62,751 nucleotides of DNA, taken from contig DIFE01000166.1 in NCBI GenBank assembly GCA_002418985.1, positions 1-62,751 on the forward strand. The letters are read 5' to 3'. Under the pieces are notes generated by a model, which saw nothing but the letters and a program-made list of their open reading frames with translations, was not told the origin of the DNA and ran no database searches. The position numbers and the translations under genes are program-made. Positions 41,327 through 50,041 of this stretch are shown here, piece after piece (the stretch's first letter is position 1; every line of letters starts with the position of its first letter). This DNA is from Deltaproteobacteria bacterium UBA5756. Its GTDB lineage: Bacteria > Desulfobacterota > Syntrophorhabdia > Syntrophorhabdales > Syntrophorhabdaceae.

Positions 41327-42472
41327 TCAAGCCATCTTTATGAGCGGGTAATTGCGGTCCTGCCAGCCGTGGATGCCGTATTCCAGGTTTCTGGCGTTTC
41401 GGTAGCCGAAAGCGCGCAGGTAGACGGCGGCGTGGGCGGAGCGGGCGCCGCTTGCGCAGTATACTGCTAATGGAGTGTCGAGATCTTGCGGGAATTCCCC
41501 TATTCTTGCCGCGACCTCTCTTACGGGGATGTGTACGGCACCTTCGATGATGCCGGTAGCTTCAAGCTCCTTCCGTTCGCGAACGTCGACGATGAAGATC
41601 TCTTCCTTCCGATTAATCGTGCGAAAGAGTCCTTCCGGCTGGATGGCGGTTTCTTCATGAGGGGCCGCGAGGAAGCTTTCCATGGAAATGCAAAAGCTCT
41701 TCAGAAGGGGTCCGATCTCGGCGGATTGCTCGGACGGATCCATGGTGAGGCCGCATTGGAGTTTTCCCGTCTGTGCGTTAAGAGGCGGGAAGAGGCCCTT
41801 GAGAAATTGTTCGAATTCTTGAGGGGTCCTCGGGGTTTTCAGGCAGACGTTGTTGATCTTTTCGTAGCCCAGGGATGAATTGATGTTCCCCCTGTAATCG
41901 TGGGCAGGATAGATGATAAGGTCATCGGATAGGGGCATCAGCCTTGCGAACAGACTCTCGTACATGTCATAGGAGCTTCCGCCGGGCAGGTCGGTCCTGC
42001 CGCACTGACCGATTATGAGGGTGTCCCCGGTAAATATCCTGTCACCGGCGAGGATAGACATATGGTCCACGGTATGTCCCTTCATCTCGATCATCCTGAG
42101 CGTGATATCTCCGATGGTCAGTTCATCGTTGTCGCCAACATAGAGATCGGCCCTCTTTTGTGCATTCTCGGCAAGGATCTTCTCGATCCCGAAGAGGTCC
42201 GTAACCGTTGCCCCGATCTGTCTTTGCCTCGGGGTATTCCTGTTCATGACCGTCCTTGCCCCAAGCCGGTCGGCAAACTCCGGCGCAAGCGATATATGAT
42301 CTACGTGCGTGTGCGTGTCGATGACATAATCGATAGTCAGCTCCCGTGATGTGATGACGTCCAGGAACGGTTCGATGTCATGCGACGGGTCTATAATCAC
42401 CCCTTTCTTTTGTCTCTCGCAGGCAATGATATAAGCGAGGCATCCGTCAAAATTGAATTGTCTGAATATCAT
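41327..42472 (-). CDS. persulfide dioxygenase-like beta-lactamase-fold protein fused to rhodanese
   Basis: 381-aa two-domain protein. N-terminal metallo-beta-lactamase fold (about 1-245) has THTHVDH, GHTVDH, FTGDTL and YPAHDY, the ETHE1/glyoxalase II-type mononuclear Fe site. The C-terminal rhodanese (about 280-380) has EEIFIVDVRE and the active Cys in YCASGARSAH. This fusion is known from bacteria as a persulfide dioxygenase-rhodanese that oxidises glutathione persulfide to sulfite and moves sulfane sulfur. In an anaerobe its oxygen-dependent role would be detoxification during transient air exposure; this is inference. It is the last gene of a six-gene overlapping run (start two bases after the DUF3786 stop). 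Confidence 0.85.
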   Translation of the reverse strand: MIFRQFNFDGCLAYIIACERQKKGVIIDPSHDIEPFLDVITSRELTIDYVIDTHTHVDHISLAPEFADRLGARTVMNRNTPRQRQIGATVTDLFGIEKILAENAQKRADLYVGDNDELTIGDITLRMIEMKGHTVDHMSILAGDRIFTGDTLIIGQCGRTDLPGGSSYDMYESLFARLMPLSDDLIIYPAHDYRGNINSSLGYEKINNVCLKTPRTPQEFEQFLKGLFPPLNAQTGKLQCGLTMDPSEQSAEIGPLLKSFCISMESFLAAPHEETAIQPEGLFRTINRKEEIFIVDVRERKELEATGIIEGAVHIPVREVAARIGEFPQDLDTPLAVYCASGARSAHAAVYLRAFGYRNARNLEYGIHGWQDRNYPLIKMA

Positions 42473-42473
42473 G

Positions 42474-43118
42474 CTACACCTCTTCCGCGAAGTTCTTCAT
42501 CGCCGTCTTCAATATTCTTCCGGCGGCAAGCTTTGAGATGACAACTATGTCCTCAAGCGGCAGATAGCCCGTGATGGAAGGATCGAAAAGCGCTTTTGCC
42601 GATGGAGGGAATTCCGCGTCTCCCTCCCAGAGGACGAATGTGATGGGAACTTTGGGGAAGGCGAAAAGCGTCAGTGACGCATCGCCGAACTGTTCTTCTT
42701 TTGACCCGAGGCCCCGGCCTGCATCGAGAAAGGCATACCTGTCGTAGCCGAAGGCCCTGACAAGGGGTTTCAGCACCCGTTTTTCGAAGACGGGGTCGTA
42801 GTGCATGCAGGCGGGAATGTCCCCATATGCCACCTTCTCACCGGTTAAGGGGATTCCGGACGCGGTATTGATATAATGGAGGATGATGATCCTGGCGACA
42901 AGGGTGATGTTTGCGCCCCGGGAACTGGAAAAGCTGAATGACGGTATGTCAAGGGTGATCGTTTCGTCGAAATAGGGTACATAAACCCGCAGGCTGTCGC
43001 CCCTTTGTTCATGCCTCAGGCCCGCGAGAAAGAACTTTTCTTCCATGGTGCTTTCCATGAGTTCGTCACGGGCCCTGTCGAACACGTCTTTGTATGTCTT
43101 TTGTCGTTTCAGTTCCAT
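42474..43118 (-). CDS. DUF3786 domain protein
   Basis: 214-aa cytoplasmic protein of the DUF3786 type, found in anaerobes. Recognisable pieces are LRVYVPYFDETITLDIP, ARIIILHYINTASGIPLTG, GDIPACMHYDPVF and FVLWEGDAEFPPSAKALFD. No catalytic motif is evident. Relatives occur next to corrinoid or one-carbon genes, but here it lies between rpe and the persulfide dioxygenase fusion. The start is ATG at 43118; a GTG six bases upstream in frame overlaps the rpe stop and is also possible. The ATG also overlaps the rpe stop region, suggesting translational coupling. Function unknown. Confidence 0.75.
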   Translation of the reverse strand: MELKRQKTYKDVFDRARDELMESTMEEKFFLAGLRHEQRGDSLRVYVPYFDETITLDIPSFSFSSSRGANITLVARIIILHYINTASGIPLTGEKVAYGDIPACMHYDPVFEKRVLKPLVRAFGYDRYAFLDAGRGLGSKEEQFGDASLTLFAFPKVPITFVLWEGDAEFPPSAKALFDPSITGYLPLEDIVVISKLAAGRILKTAMKNFAEEV

Positions 43119-43120
43119 GG

Positions 43121-43783
43121 TCACTGACCGATCTTGCTTCTGACCTCTTCGATCTTTTTCCGATAGTCCCCGCTGTGGAATATTTCCGTTCCCATGACGA
43201 GCACGTTACCCCCTGCCCTGACGACCTCGGCGGCATTAACGGCCTTTATGCCGCCGTCGACCTCGAGATCTATATAGCGTCCGGCTTTCTCGATCATTCT
43301 ATGCGCCTCGGTGATCTTCGGTGCCATGGTGGGGATATATTTCTGTCCGCCGAATCCGGGATTGACGGTCATGATGAGGACGAGATCGACGATATGGATG
43401 ACGTGCTCAAGCAGGTTAAGGGGTGTAGCGGGGTTGAACGATATGCCCGCCCGCGCCCCCGACTCCTTGATGACATCGAGGGTTCTGAAGAGATGGTTGT
43501 CTGTCTCGGCGTGTATGGTGATAATGTCCGACCCGGCACGCGCAAATTCATGTACGTATTGCGCCGGGTTGGCTATCATCAGGTGGACATCGAGAGGTTT
43601 CTTGTTGATCCTGCGCAGGGCCTCGACGAACATAGGGCCAATGGTAATGTTGGGGACAAAACTGCCGTCCATGACGTCTATGTGGATAAGGTCCGCGCCG
43701 GCTTCCTCCACGTCCTCAATCTCGGCCCCGAGACGCAGGAAGTCACAGGAGAGAATGGACGGCGCGATGAGGATATCTTTCAT
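43121..43783 (-). CDS. rpe: ribulose-phosphate 3-epimerase
   Basis: 220-aa TIM-barrel epimerase interconverting ribulose 5-phosphate and xylulose 5-phosphate in the pentose phosphate pathway. Family motifs: APSILSCDFLRLG, DLIHIDVMDGSFVPN (metal/acid residues), LDVHLMI, VMTVNPGFGGQ, EVDGGIK and the C-terminal phosphate loop GTEIFHS. Full length. It follows the PASTA gene by 13 bases and overlaps or abuts the DUF3786 gene. Confidence 0.95.
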   Translation of the reverse strand: MKDILIAPSILSCDFLRLGAEIEDVEEAGADLIHIDVMDGSFVPNITIGPMFVEALRRINKKPLDVHLMIANPAQYVHEFARAGSDIITIHAETDNHLFRTLDVIKESGARAGISFNPATPLNLLEHVIHIVDLVLIMTVNPGFGGQKYIPTMAPKITEAHRMIEKAGRYIDLEVDGGIKAVNAAEVVRAGGNVLVMGTEIFHSGDYRKKIEEVRSKIGQ

Positions 43784-43796
43784 AAAGCCTCCATAG

Positions 43797-44492
43797 TTAA
43801 TAGATATTGATCACAATCTCCTCGGTGGTACTGAATATCGTTCTGGGGAGTATGGAATAGTCCACGCCGTTTCGGGGTGCCGTTTGGTCGCCCCTGGCAT
43901 AATTGATCCTGTACCTGATCCCCTTGGATTCCAGTTCGTCGGCCAGTTCATTGTAATTGATGTTCCTCGTATCGGCCATGAGGTAATAAGACCGCGGCGC
44001 GGAACCGACGAAAAGGGTGACCCTGCCATATTCCAGTATGTCGCTCCCCGAGGCGGGCACCTGGGCGATGACCTTGCCCACCCTGGAATGGGGGACCATA
44101 ACCGTCTTCTCGAGGACGAGATGCTTCTCACTGAAGACCGCCCGCGCCTCTTCGGGGGTGAGCCCCACGAACCCCGGGGTTTTCAGGAGCTCCGGTCCTT
44201 CCGAGACGATGACATAGACGACCCTGCCTTTCTTCGTTGAGATGTTTGCATCGGGTTTCTGGACGGTGATGTGGTTGTAGGGCACATCGTTTCGCCGTTC
44301 ATATCTCAGCACGACTAAGGCAAGGCCCTGCTTCTTTACCAGTTCCCGGGCATCCTCGACGGTTTTCCCCCGTACATCGGGGCAGACGGTGGTTTGCTGG
44401 AACTTGAGGAGGAGACTTATCGTCAGGTATGTGGACAGGCCGAAGACGAGGATAGGGGCGACAACATAAAATACGATCTTTATCAGCTTCAT
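43797..44492 (-). CDS. stand-alone PASTA-domain membrane protein
   Basis: 231-aa protein with an N-terminal membrane anchor (IVFYVVAPILVFGLSTYLTI) and three PASTA-like repeats: CPDVRGKTVEDARELVKKQG, TPGFVGLTPEEARAVF with VIAQVPASGSDI, and a third less regular region. PASTA domains bind peptidoglycan fragments and usually sit on Ser/Thr kinases or penicillin-binding proteins; here there is no kinase or transpeptidase. It overlaps rsmB by four bases (ATGA). The typical neighbour in delta-proteobacteria is the rsmB-PASTA-rpe order, suggesting a conserved operon. Role is unknown; cell-wall sensing is inference. Confidence 0.8.
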   Translation of the reverse strand: MKLIKIVFYVVAPILVFGLSTYLTISLLLKFQQTTVCPDVRGKTVEDARELVKKQGLALVVLRYERRNDVPYNHITVQKPDANISTKKGRVVYVIVSEGPELLKTPGFVGLTPEEARAVFSEKHLVLEKTVMVPHSRVGKVIAQVPASGSDILEYGRVTLFVGSAPRSYYLMADTRNINYNELADELESKGIRYRINYARGDQTAPRNGVDYSILPRTIFSTTEEIVINIY

Positions 44493-45832
44493 AGCTTTCT
44501 TATTCGTGCTATAAAGAAACCGTCCATAGCCGTTTCGTGTGGTAGCGATAGGAAATTATCCTTATTAAACAGGAACGGGAGCGGATTTTCAAGTACAAAC
44601 TTCTTTTCTTTTGCCAGGTTGTGAATGACGTCCATGGTCTCTTCGGGTTCGAAGGAGCAAACGCTGTAGACAATCCGCCCCCCCTCGCGCAAGAGGTCCC
44701 ACAGGGATAGCAGCAATGAAAGCTGGAGGGTACCGAACCGGGAGATATCGCTTTCCTCGCGCCGCCATTTGATCTCCGGGTGCTTGCGGATGATGCCGAG
44801 CGACGAGCACGGCGCGTCAACCAATATGGTATCGAAGGTGCCCACCCTGAAGGGCGGCCTGAGGGCGTCCGCGCAGACGATGTTGCCGGTCGGCGATGAC
44901 AGGTCGAGGCGTTTTCTGTAGTTGTCCATGGAAATGATGCGCGTCCCGGGACACAACTCCCCGATCTGCTTCGTTTTGGTTCCCGAACCGGCACAGGCAT
45001 CCAGGATCAACGGGCCGCCCGCTGCCTCGACCGCCATACCCGCTAGCTGGGACGCCTCACCCTGAACGCGCAAAAACCCTTCCTGAAAAAGCGTACTTGC
45101 GATAACGGGCGCGAGTCTCTCGACTATGAGTGCCGAGGGCGAAAGGCGACCGGCCCGTGCCTCAATCCCGGCAGCCGCAAGGTCGTGCATCGCCTTATCG
45201 ACGCTGATCCTCGGTGTGTTCACCCTGAGCGTGAAGTCGGGCTCGCTGTTGAGTATCGCAAGTAGCCTGTCCGCCGCCTCTTTGCCCAACCTTCGGGTCC
45301 AGCGGTCGACGAGCCACTCTGGAAAGGCGTGTCTTGATGCATCCCCGGGAAGAAGGTCCCTCAGTTCCGCATCGTTGACGAATCTTCTCAGGACAGCGTT
45401 CAGGAATCCTGCAACGAATTTGCCTTTTTCATTCTTGGCGTATTCGACAGCTTCCTTGATGACATGATAGTGGACCTTCTTCATGAAACCCACCTGGTAG
45501 AGTGTTATCCAGAGAAGGTAGCGGATGTCCCTGTCGATCGGTTTTGTGGCATACCGGGAGAGGATAAAATCAAGGTATCCCCGCCAGCGTATCACCCCGG
45601 AGGTTATCTGGTATATGAGCGAACGCTGGCCGTCGTTCAACCGCGAGCGTGAAAAGGCCGCATCGATGGTCTCATCGAGAAACCTGCCGGATTCAACATC
45701 GCGAATGATGCGGATTGAAATGGCCCTGAGGAGATGTCCGAAATTATCGCCGATAGGCCATATCCTCCAGCCTCTTGATTCTCTCTTCGATCGGCGGATG
45801 GGTGCTGAACAGGGACCGAACGCCGCCTGCAC
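44489..45832 (-). CDS. rsmB: 16S rRNA cytosine-C5 methyltransferase RsmB
   Basis: 447-aa as read from the GTG at 45832. It methylates C967 of 16S rRNA. NusB-like RNA-binding N-domain (SIRIIRDVESGRFLDETID, FMKKVHYHVIKEAVEYAK), Rossmann MTase domain with LDACAGSGTKTKQIGEL, ISMDNYRKRLDL, DAPCSSLGIIRKHPE (motif IV PC) and the catalytic Cys in YSVCSFEPEET. Start problem: the homologous N-terminus should begin near SIRIIRD, but no ATG, GTG or TTG lies there; the only usable one extends the frame 88 bases into htpX with an arginine-rich, unlikely leader (SAPIRRSKRESRG). True start unclear. Ends with ATGA overlap with the PASTA gene. Confidence 0.88.
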   Translation of the reverse strand: MQAAFGPCSAPIRRSKRESRGWRIWPIGDNFGHLLRAISIRIIRDVESGRFLDETIDAAFSRSRLNDGQRSLIYQITSGVIRWRGYLDFILSRYATKPIDRDIRYLLWITLYQVGFMKKVHYHVIKEAVEYAKNEKGKFVAGFLNAVLRRFVNDAELRDLLPGDASRHAFPEWLVDRWTRRLGKEAADRLLAILNSEPDFTLRVNTPRISVDKAMHDLAAAGIEARAGRLSPSALIVERLAPVIASTLFQEGFLRVQGEASQLAGMAVEAAGGPLILDACAGSGTKTKQIGELCPGTRIISMDNYRKRLDLSSPTGNIVCADALRPPFRVGTFDTILVDAPCSSLGIIRKHPEIKWRREESDISRFGTLQLSLLLSLWDLLREGGRIVYSVCSFEPEETMDVIHNLAKEKKFVLENPLPFLFNKDNFLSLPHETAMDGFFIARIRKL

Positions 45833-46595
45833 TGAAAGGGTTCACTATGAACAAGGGTGCCGTTGAAGGGTTTGCGTCATTCATCGGATTGCGCGCCACA
45901 CCGGCGTTGAGTTTCCGAAGAGCCCCCGCCAGATAAAGAGGGTTCCCCGAGAGGCCCGCGCCGCCGTCATCGGCCAGGTATTCCCTGGAACGGGAGATGG
46001 CGAGCTGAATCAACATTGCGGCGAAGGCCGCGATGATGGAAAAGATTATGACAGTGAAAATATTGCCGCCGCCGTCATCGTCATCTGAACTGCCCCCGAA
46101 AAAGGCCGCGAAACGGGCCCAGTTGGCGATCATGGTGATCGCGCCTGCCAGCGTTGCCGCCACGCTCTGTATAAGGATATCGCGGTGTTTGATATGGGAA
46201 AGTTCGTGGGCGAGAACGCCCTCAAGCTCATCCCGCGAAAGGATGCGCTTGATACCCGTCGTGACGGCCACCACCCCGTGCTCCGGATTGCGTCCCGTCG
46301 CGAAGGCGTTTGGACTGTCATCATCGATGATAAAGACTCGCGGCATGGGTATGCCGGCTCGCTGGGCAAGGGAAGCCACCGAACCGTAGAGTTGCGGCTC
46401 CTCCTGCTGGGATACCTCCCGCGCACCGTACATTCTCAGAACGATCTTGTCACAGAACCAGTAGCTTACGAAATTCATGACAAGGGCCACGGCAAAGGCG
46501 ATCATCCCTCCGGACCGGCCACCTATAACGCTTCCAAGACCAACGAGGATTATGGTCAGAACGGTCATTAAAACAAAGGTTTTGAATCTGTTCAT
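45744..46595 (-). CDS. htpX: membrane metalloprotease HtpX
   Basis: 283-aa M48 zinc protease, usual length. Two N-terminal membrane helices (FKTFVLMTVLTIILVGLG, GMIAFAVALVMNFVSYWFC), zinc site HELSHIKHRD at about residue 139, two more hydrophobic segments, and the third ligand in SREYLADDGGAGLSG. The C-terminus ends THPPIEERIKRLEDM, typical. It degrades damaged membrane proteins together with FtsH. The start at MNRFKTF uses GGGGGTTAC; the longer frame adds an unconvincing leader. First gene in the overlapping htpX-rsmB-PASTA-rpe-DUF3786 run. Confidence 0.95.
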   Translation of the reverse strand: MNRFKTFVLMTVLTIILVGLGSVIGGRSGGMIAFAVALVMNFVSYWFCDKIVLRMYGAREVSQQEEPQLYGSVASLAQRAGIPMPRVFIIDDDSPNAFATGRNPEHGVVAVTTGIKRILSRDELEGVLAHELSHIKHRDILIQSVAATLAGAITMIANWARFAAFFGGSSDDDDGGGNIFTVIIFSIIAAFAAMLIQLAISRSREYLADDGGAGLSGNPLYLAGALRKLNAGVARNPMNDANPSTAPLFIVNPFSAGGVRSLFSTHPPIEERIKRLEDMAYRR

Positions 46596-46989
46596 GTAAC
46601 CCCCAAAGGTAATTAATCCTATACAGTATAAACCTTTTCCGGCTTTTATCAAGGGCGGGCATCATTCGAAAATCTTGCCTTTTGACCCAAAAGATTTATA
46701 GAATAAGAACGGTTGCAATCGTCTGAATCGCCGAAGGTCGAGAAACCGGAGAAATTTGGAGAAAAGCGAGCCCGAGAGTCGACCCCGGTCAGGCGACAAA
46801 CCGGTTATCCGGTTTCTGGTGTTCAAACCGTTTAGACCGTTTTGCCCTGTGTGTTTCTTCGAATAAAATAGGAAAGTCTGCAGGGAATATAAAATGAGAG
46901 GGACGAACCCGGTATTTGCGTGCCCTGTCGGGTTGGGGCACGGTACCCCTGTTGAGAGACCGCTTATGAATAACGAGGAACCGTAAAAC
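46596..46989. other. divergent intergenic region with candidate kinase promoter
   Basis: 394 bases between divergently oriented htpX and the hybrid kinase. A possible kinase promoter is at 46842-46869: TTGCCC, 16 bases, TAAAAT. Several short imperfect repeats built on AAACCGG/CCGGTTT and GTTCAAACC appear near 46800-46835. A 109-codon minus-strand open frame here lacks coding character, and I do not accept it. Confidence 0.4.
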
Positions 46990-49900
46990 ATGGAGGAAGT
47001 ATTGCCTACCCGAGAAAATCAGACGGGCATTCTTTTCGATACGCCGCCGGATGCGGCATTTGTTGTCGACAAAGAAGGAACGCTCATCACTCTTAACGAA
47101 AACCTTGCCCGCCGTTTCGACAGGGACATCGATGAAATGGTGGGCAATAGCATTTTCGATTATTTCACCCCCGAAGTCGCCCGCAGCAGGAAGGCCCTCG
47201 TCGAGAGGACCGTCGATAGCGGAAAGCCTGTCGCCTGTACCGATTTTCGCGACGGCATGTGGCTTGAGAGCTGCTACTATCCTGTTTTTGACGGAGGCGG
47301 TGCAGTCGCAAAAATCGCCGTCTACAGTCGTGATGTTACCGAAATCCGCCGTGCTCAGGAGGCCCTCAGGGAATCGGAGGAGCGCTACCGGACGGCCATC
47401 GAGAACTCGAATGACGGGGTGGCTATCCTGAGGGGCAACATCCACCTCTACGTCAACGGAAAGTTCGTGGAGATCTTCGGGTATGACAGCCCGGCCGATA
47501 TGATCGGAAAACCGCAGTCCCTCACCGTCCATCCCGACGATCACGACAGGGTTGCCGACTTTACCCAGCGCAGGCAGCGCGGCGAGGCAATCCCGGAACG
47601 GTATGAGTTCAAAGGAATAAAACGCAACGGCGACGTTGTCTATATCGAGGTCTCTGCAACGGGCACAACCTACAAGGGTGACCAGGTCGCGCTCGTTTAC
47701 ATGAGGGACGTGACGGCCCGAAAAATAAGGGAAGAGGAACTCTGGCTGACCCGTTTTTCCATCGAGCATGCCTCTGAGTCGGTCTTCTGGATCAGGCCGA
47801 GCGGACGCTTCGTCTATGTAAACGAAGCCGCCTCACGGAAACTGGGATACACAAAAGAGGAACTCCTTACACTCTCTGTAGTGAATATCGATCCTGACCA
47901 CACCTCACGAGAGCTCTCCGTCATAGGCAGATTGATGGCGAAGCAAGGCTCGGTTACTTTCAGGTCCCACCACCAGACGAAACCGGGCCATGTTTTTCCC
48001 GTGGAAGTGATCGCAAATCACGTTACGTACAATGGCGAGGATTTTATTTTTTTCTTCGCCCGGGATGTCGCAGACAGCGAACTGGCTGAGGAAAAGCTCA
48101 ATGCCGAGCGTAAGAAATTCCAGATCCTCATAGAACACGCGCCCTTCGGCATGGCCATGTTCGACAAGACGGGTCGGTTCCTTTATCTGAACCCTAAATT
48201 CACCGACATCTTCGGATATACACTCGCCGACATACCGGACCGCAGGGCATGGTTCGAGAGAGCCTACCGCGATGAGTCCATTCGCTCCATGGCCGGCGAT
48301 GTCTGGAGACAGGATGACCGCCTGAAGGCATCGGGCGAAAAGATGCCGAGAACATTTCCGGTAGTGTGCGGGGACGGGGCGATAAAATTCATCAACTTCA
48401 TCACTGTGCGCCTTGAGAATGGTGATTACATCGTGTCGTACGAGGACATAACAGAGCGCCGTCTCGCCAGGGAGGCCCTTGCCGACGAAAAGGAGCGTCT
48501 GGCTGTGACGCTGCGTTCCATCGGCGACGGCGTCATCGCGACGGACCGGGCCGGCAGGATAGTCCTCATAAATACGGTGGCGGAAGAACTGACGGGCTGG
48601 AAACAGGAGGAGGCCATCGGCAGGGACCTTGACGAAGTCTTTCACATCATCGATGAGAGGAGCCGCCAGAGGTCCGAGAACCCCGTCGAAAAGGTGCTGC
48701 GGGTGGGGACGGTTGTCGGCCTTGCGAATCATACCGCCCTCATATCCAAAAATGGCCGCGAGCTTGTTATCGCCGACAGCGGTGCCCCTATAAAAGACAG
48801 GGACGGAGGCATTACGGGTGTAGTGCTGGTGTTTCGTGACGTGACGGAAAAGAAGAAAATGGACGAAGAACTCCAGAAAATGAGCAAACTGGAGTCAGTA
48901 GGTATCCTTGCCGGAGGAATTGCCCATGATTTCAACAACATCCTGGCGGCCATCCTTGGAAATGTTTCTCTGGCCCGTATTCATGCGCGACCCGGTGATG
49001 AGGAATTGTCGAAACGTCTCATCGATGCGGAACAGGCGATCCTGAGGGCAAAAGACCTGACGCATCAACTCCTCACATTTTCAAAAGGCGGTTCGCCTAT
49101 AAAGAAGACGACGTCCATCGGGAATGTGCTCAGGGAAACAGCCAATTTTGCCCTTACCGGTTCGCGTGTCAAGTGCGAGTTTTTCTTTGCCGAAGATCTC
49201 TTTGCCGTCGATATCGATGAAGGACAGATAAGCCAGGTGATAAACAACCTCGTCATCAATTCCCAGCAGGCCATGCCGGGAGGCGGGATAATCACCATCG
49301 AAGCAACAAATCTCGTCATTACCAGGAGCACCGTCGAGCACAGTGTATTCCTTCAACCGGGCAGGTACATCCGGATATCAGTGAGGGACCGTGGGGTTGG
49401 AATAGCGCCGGAGTTTATCGACAAGGTATTCGATCCCTACTTTACCACCAAGCAGAAAGGCAGCGGCCTCGGCCTTGCAACCTCTTACTCGATCGTGAAG
49501 AACCATGACGGCAACATCACCCTCACGTCCGAACTCGGTTCGGGAACGGCATTCCATGTTTATCTGAAGGCATCACGGCACCATATAAGGCATGCCGAAA
49601 GGGATGTCCGCACTGATCGGGCGGCGGTGACAAAGGCAAGGGTTCTCCACATGGACGATGAAGAAATGATCCTCCACACGACGAAGAAAATGCTTGAAAG
49701 CCTCGGCTGCGAGGTCGTCAGTGTGAGAAACGGCGATGACGCGATTGAGAAATACGTCCATGCGCGTGATACCGGCACCCCCTTCGACGTTGTCTTCCTT
49801 GATATCACGATCCCCGGCGGATTGGGAGGAAAGGAGACGATGAAGAAGCTTCTTGCCATCGATCCCAGGATAAGAGGCATCGTATCCAGCGGATATTCCA

Positions 49901-50019
49901 ACGACCCCGTAATGGCGAGGTTCCGCAGGTACGGTTTCAAGGGCGTCATCGCGAAACCCTATCTCATCGAGGAACTGGATGAGATAATGCGGCAGGTGCT
50001 GGGCGGGAACCCCGACTAA
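46990..50019 (+). CDS. hybrid sensor histidine kinase, five PAS domains plus receiver
   Basis: 1009-aa soluble hybrid kinase. Five PAS units in row at about 12-125, 130-245, 250-365, 370-490 and 495-625 (for example DTPPDAAFVVDKEGTLITLN, AIENSNDGVAILRGN, HAPFGMAMFDKTGRFLYLN, SIGDGVIATDRAGRIVLIN). HisKA with the His in AGGIAHDFNNILAAILGN, of the type that phosphorylates its own receiver; ATPase boxes VINNLVINSQQAM, DRGVGI, GSGLGLATSY. The C-terminal receiver (about 880-1005) has acidic MDDEE, phospho-Asp in VVFLDITIPGG and Lys in VIAKPY. No membrane segment, no output domain; phosphate likely goes to a separate Hpt or regulator. Orphan. RBS GAGGAACCG. Target unknown. Confidence 0.9.
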   Translation: MEEVLPTRENQTGILFDTPPDAAFVVDKEGTLITLNENLARRFDRDIDEMVGNSIFDYFTPEVARSRKALVERTVDSGKPVACTDFRDGMWLESCYYPVFDGGGAVAKIAVYSRDVTEIRRAQEALRESEERYRTAIENSNDGVAILRGNIHLYVNGKFVEIFGYDSPADMIGKPQSLTVHPDDHDRVADFTQRRQRGEAIPERYEFKGIKRNGDVVYIEVSATGTTYKGDQVALVYMRDVTARKIREEELWLTRFSIEHASESVFWIRPSGRFVYVNEAASRKLGYTKEELLTLSVVNIDPDHTSRELSVIGRLMAKQGSVTFRSHHQTKPGHVFPVEVIANHVTYNGEDFIFFFARDVADSELAEEKLNAERKKFQILIEHAPFGMAMFDKTGRFLYLNPKFTDIFGYTLADIPDRRAWFERAYRDESIRSMAGDVWRQDDRLKASGEKMPRTFPVVCGDGAIKFINFITVRLENGDYIVSYEDITERRLAREALADEKERLAVTLRSIGDGVIATDRAGRIVLINTVAEELTGWKQEEAIGRDLDEVFHIIDERSRQRSENPVEKVLRVGTVVGLANHTALISKNGRELVIADSGAPIKDRDGGITGVVLVFRDVTEKKKMDEELQKMSKLESVGILAGGIAHDFNNILAAILGNVSLARIHARPGDEELSKRLIDAEQAILRAKDLTHQLLTFSKGGSPIKKTTSIGNVLRETANFALTGSRVKCEFFFAEDLFAVDIDEGQISQVINNLVINSQQAMPGGGIITIEATNLVITRSTVEHSVFLQPGRYIRISVRDRGVGIAPEFIDKVFDPYFTTKQKGSGLGLATSYSIVKNHDGNITLTSELGSGTAFHVYLKASRHHIRHAERDVRTDRAAVTKARVLHMDDEEMILHTTKKMLESLGCEVVSVRNGDDAIEKYVHARDTGTPFDVVFLDITIPGGLGGKETMKKLLAIDPRIRGIVSSGYSNDPVMARFRRYGFKGVIAKPYLIEELDEIMRQVLGGNPD

Positions 50020-50041
50020 CAGACCTGACAGAGTGCAGTTT

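Noticed and set aside
46662..46991. 109-codon minus-strand open frame upstream of the hybrid kinase
   Set aside because: Low-complexity Phe/Arg/Gly content with no recognisable domain or ribosome site, and it overlaps the candidate kinase promoter.
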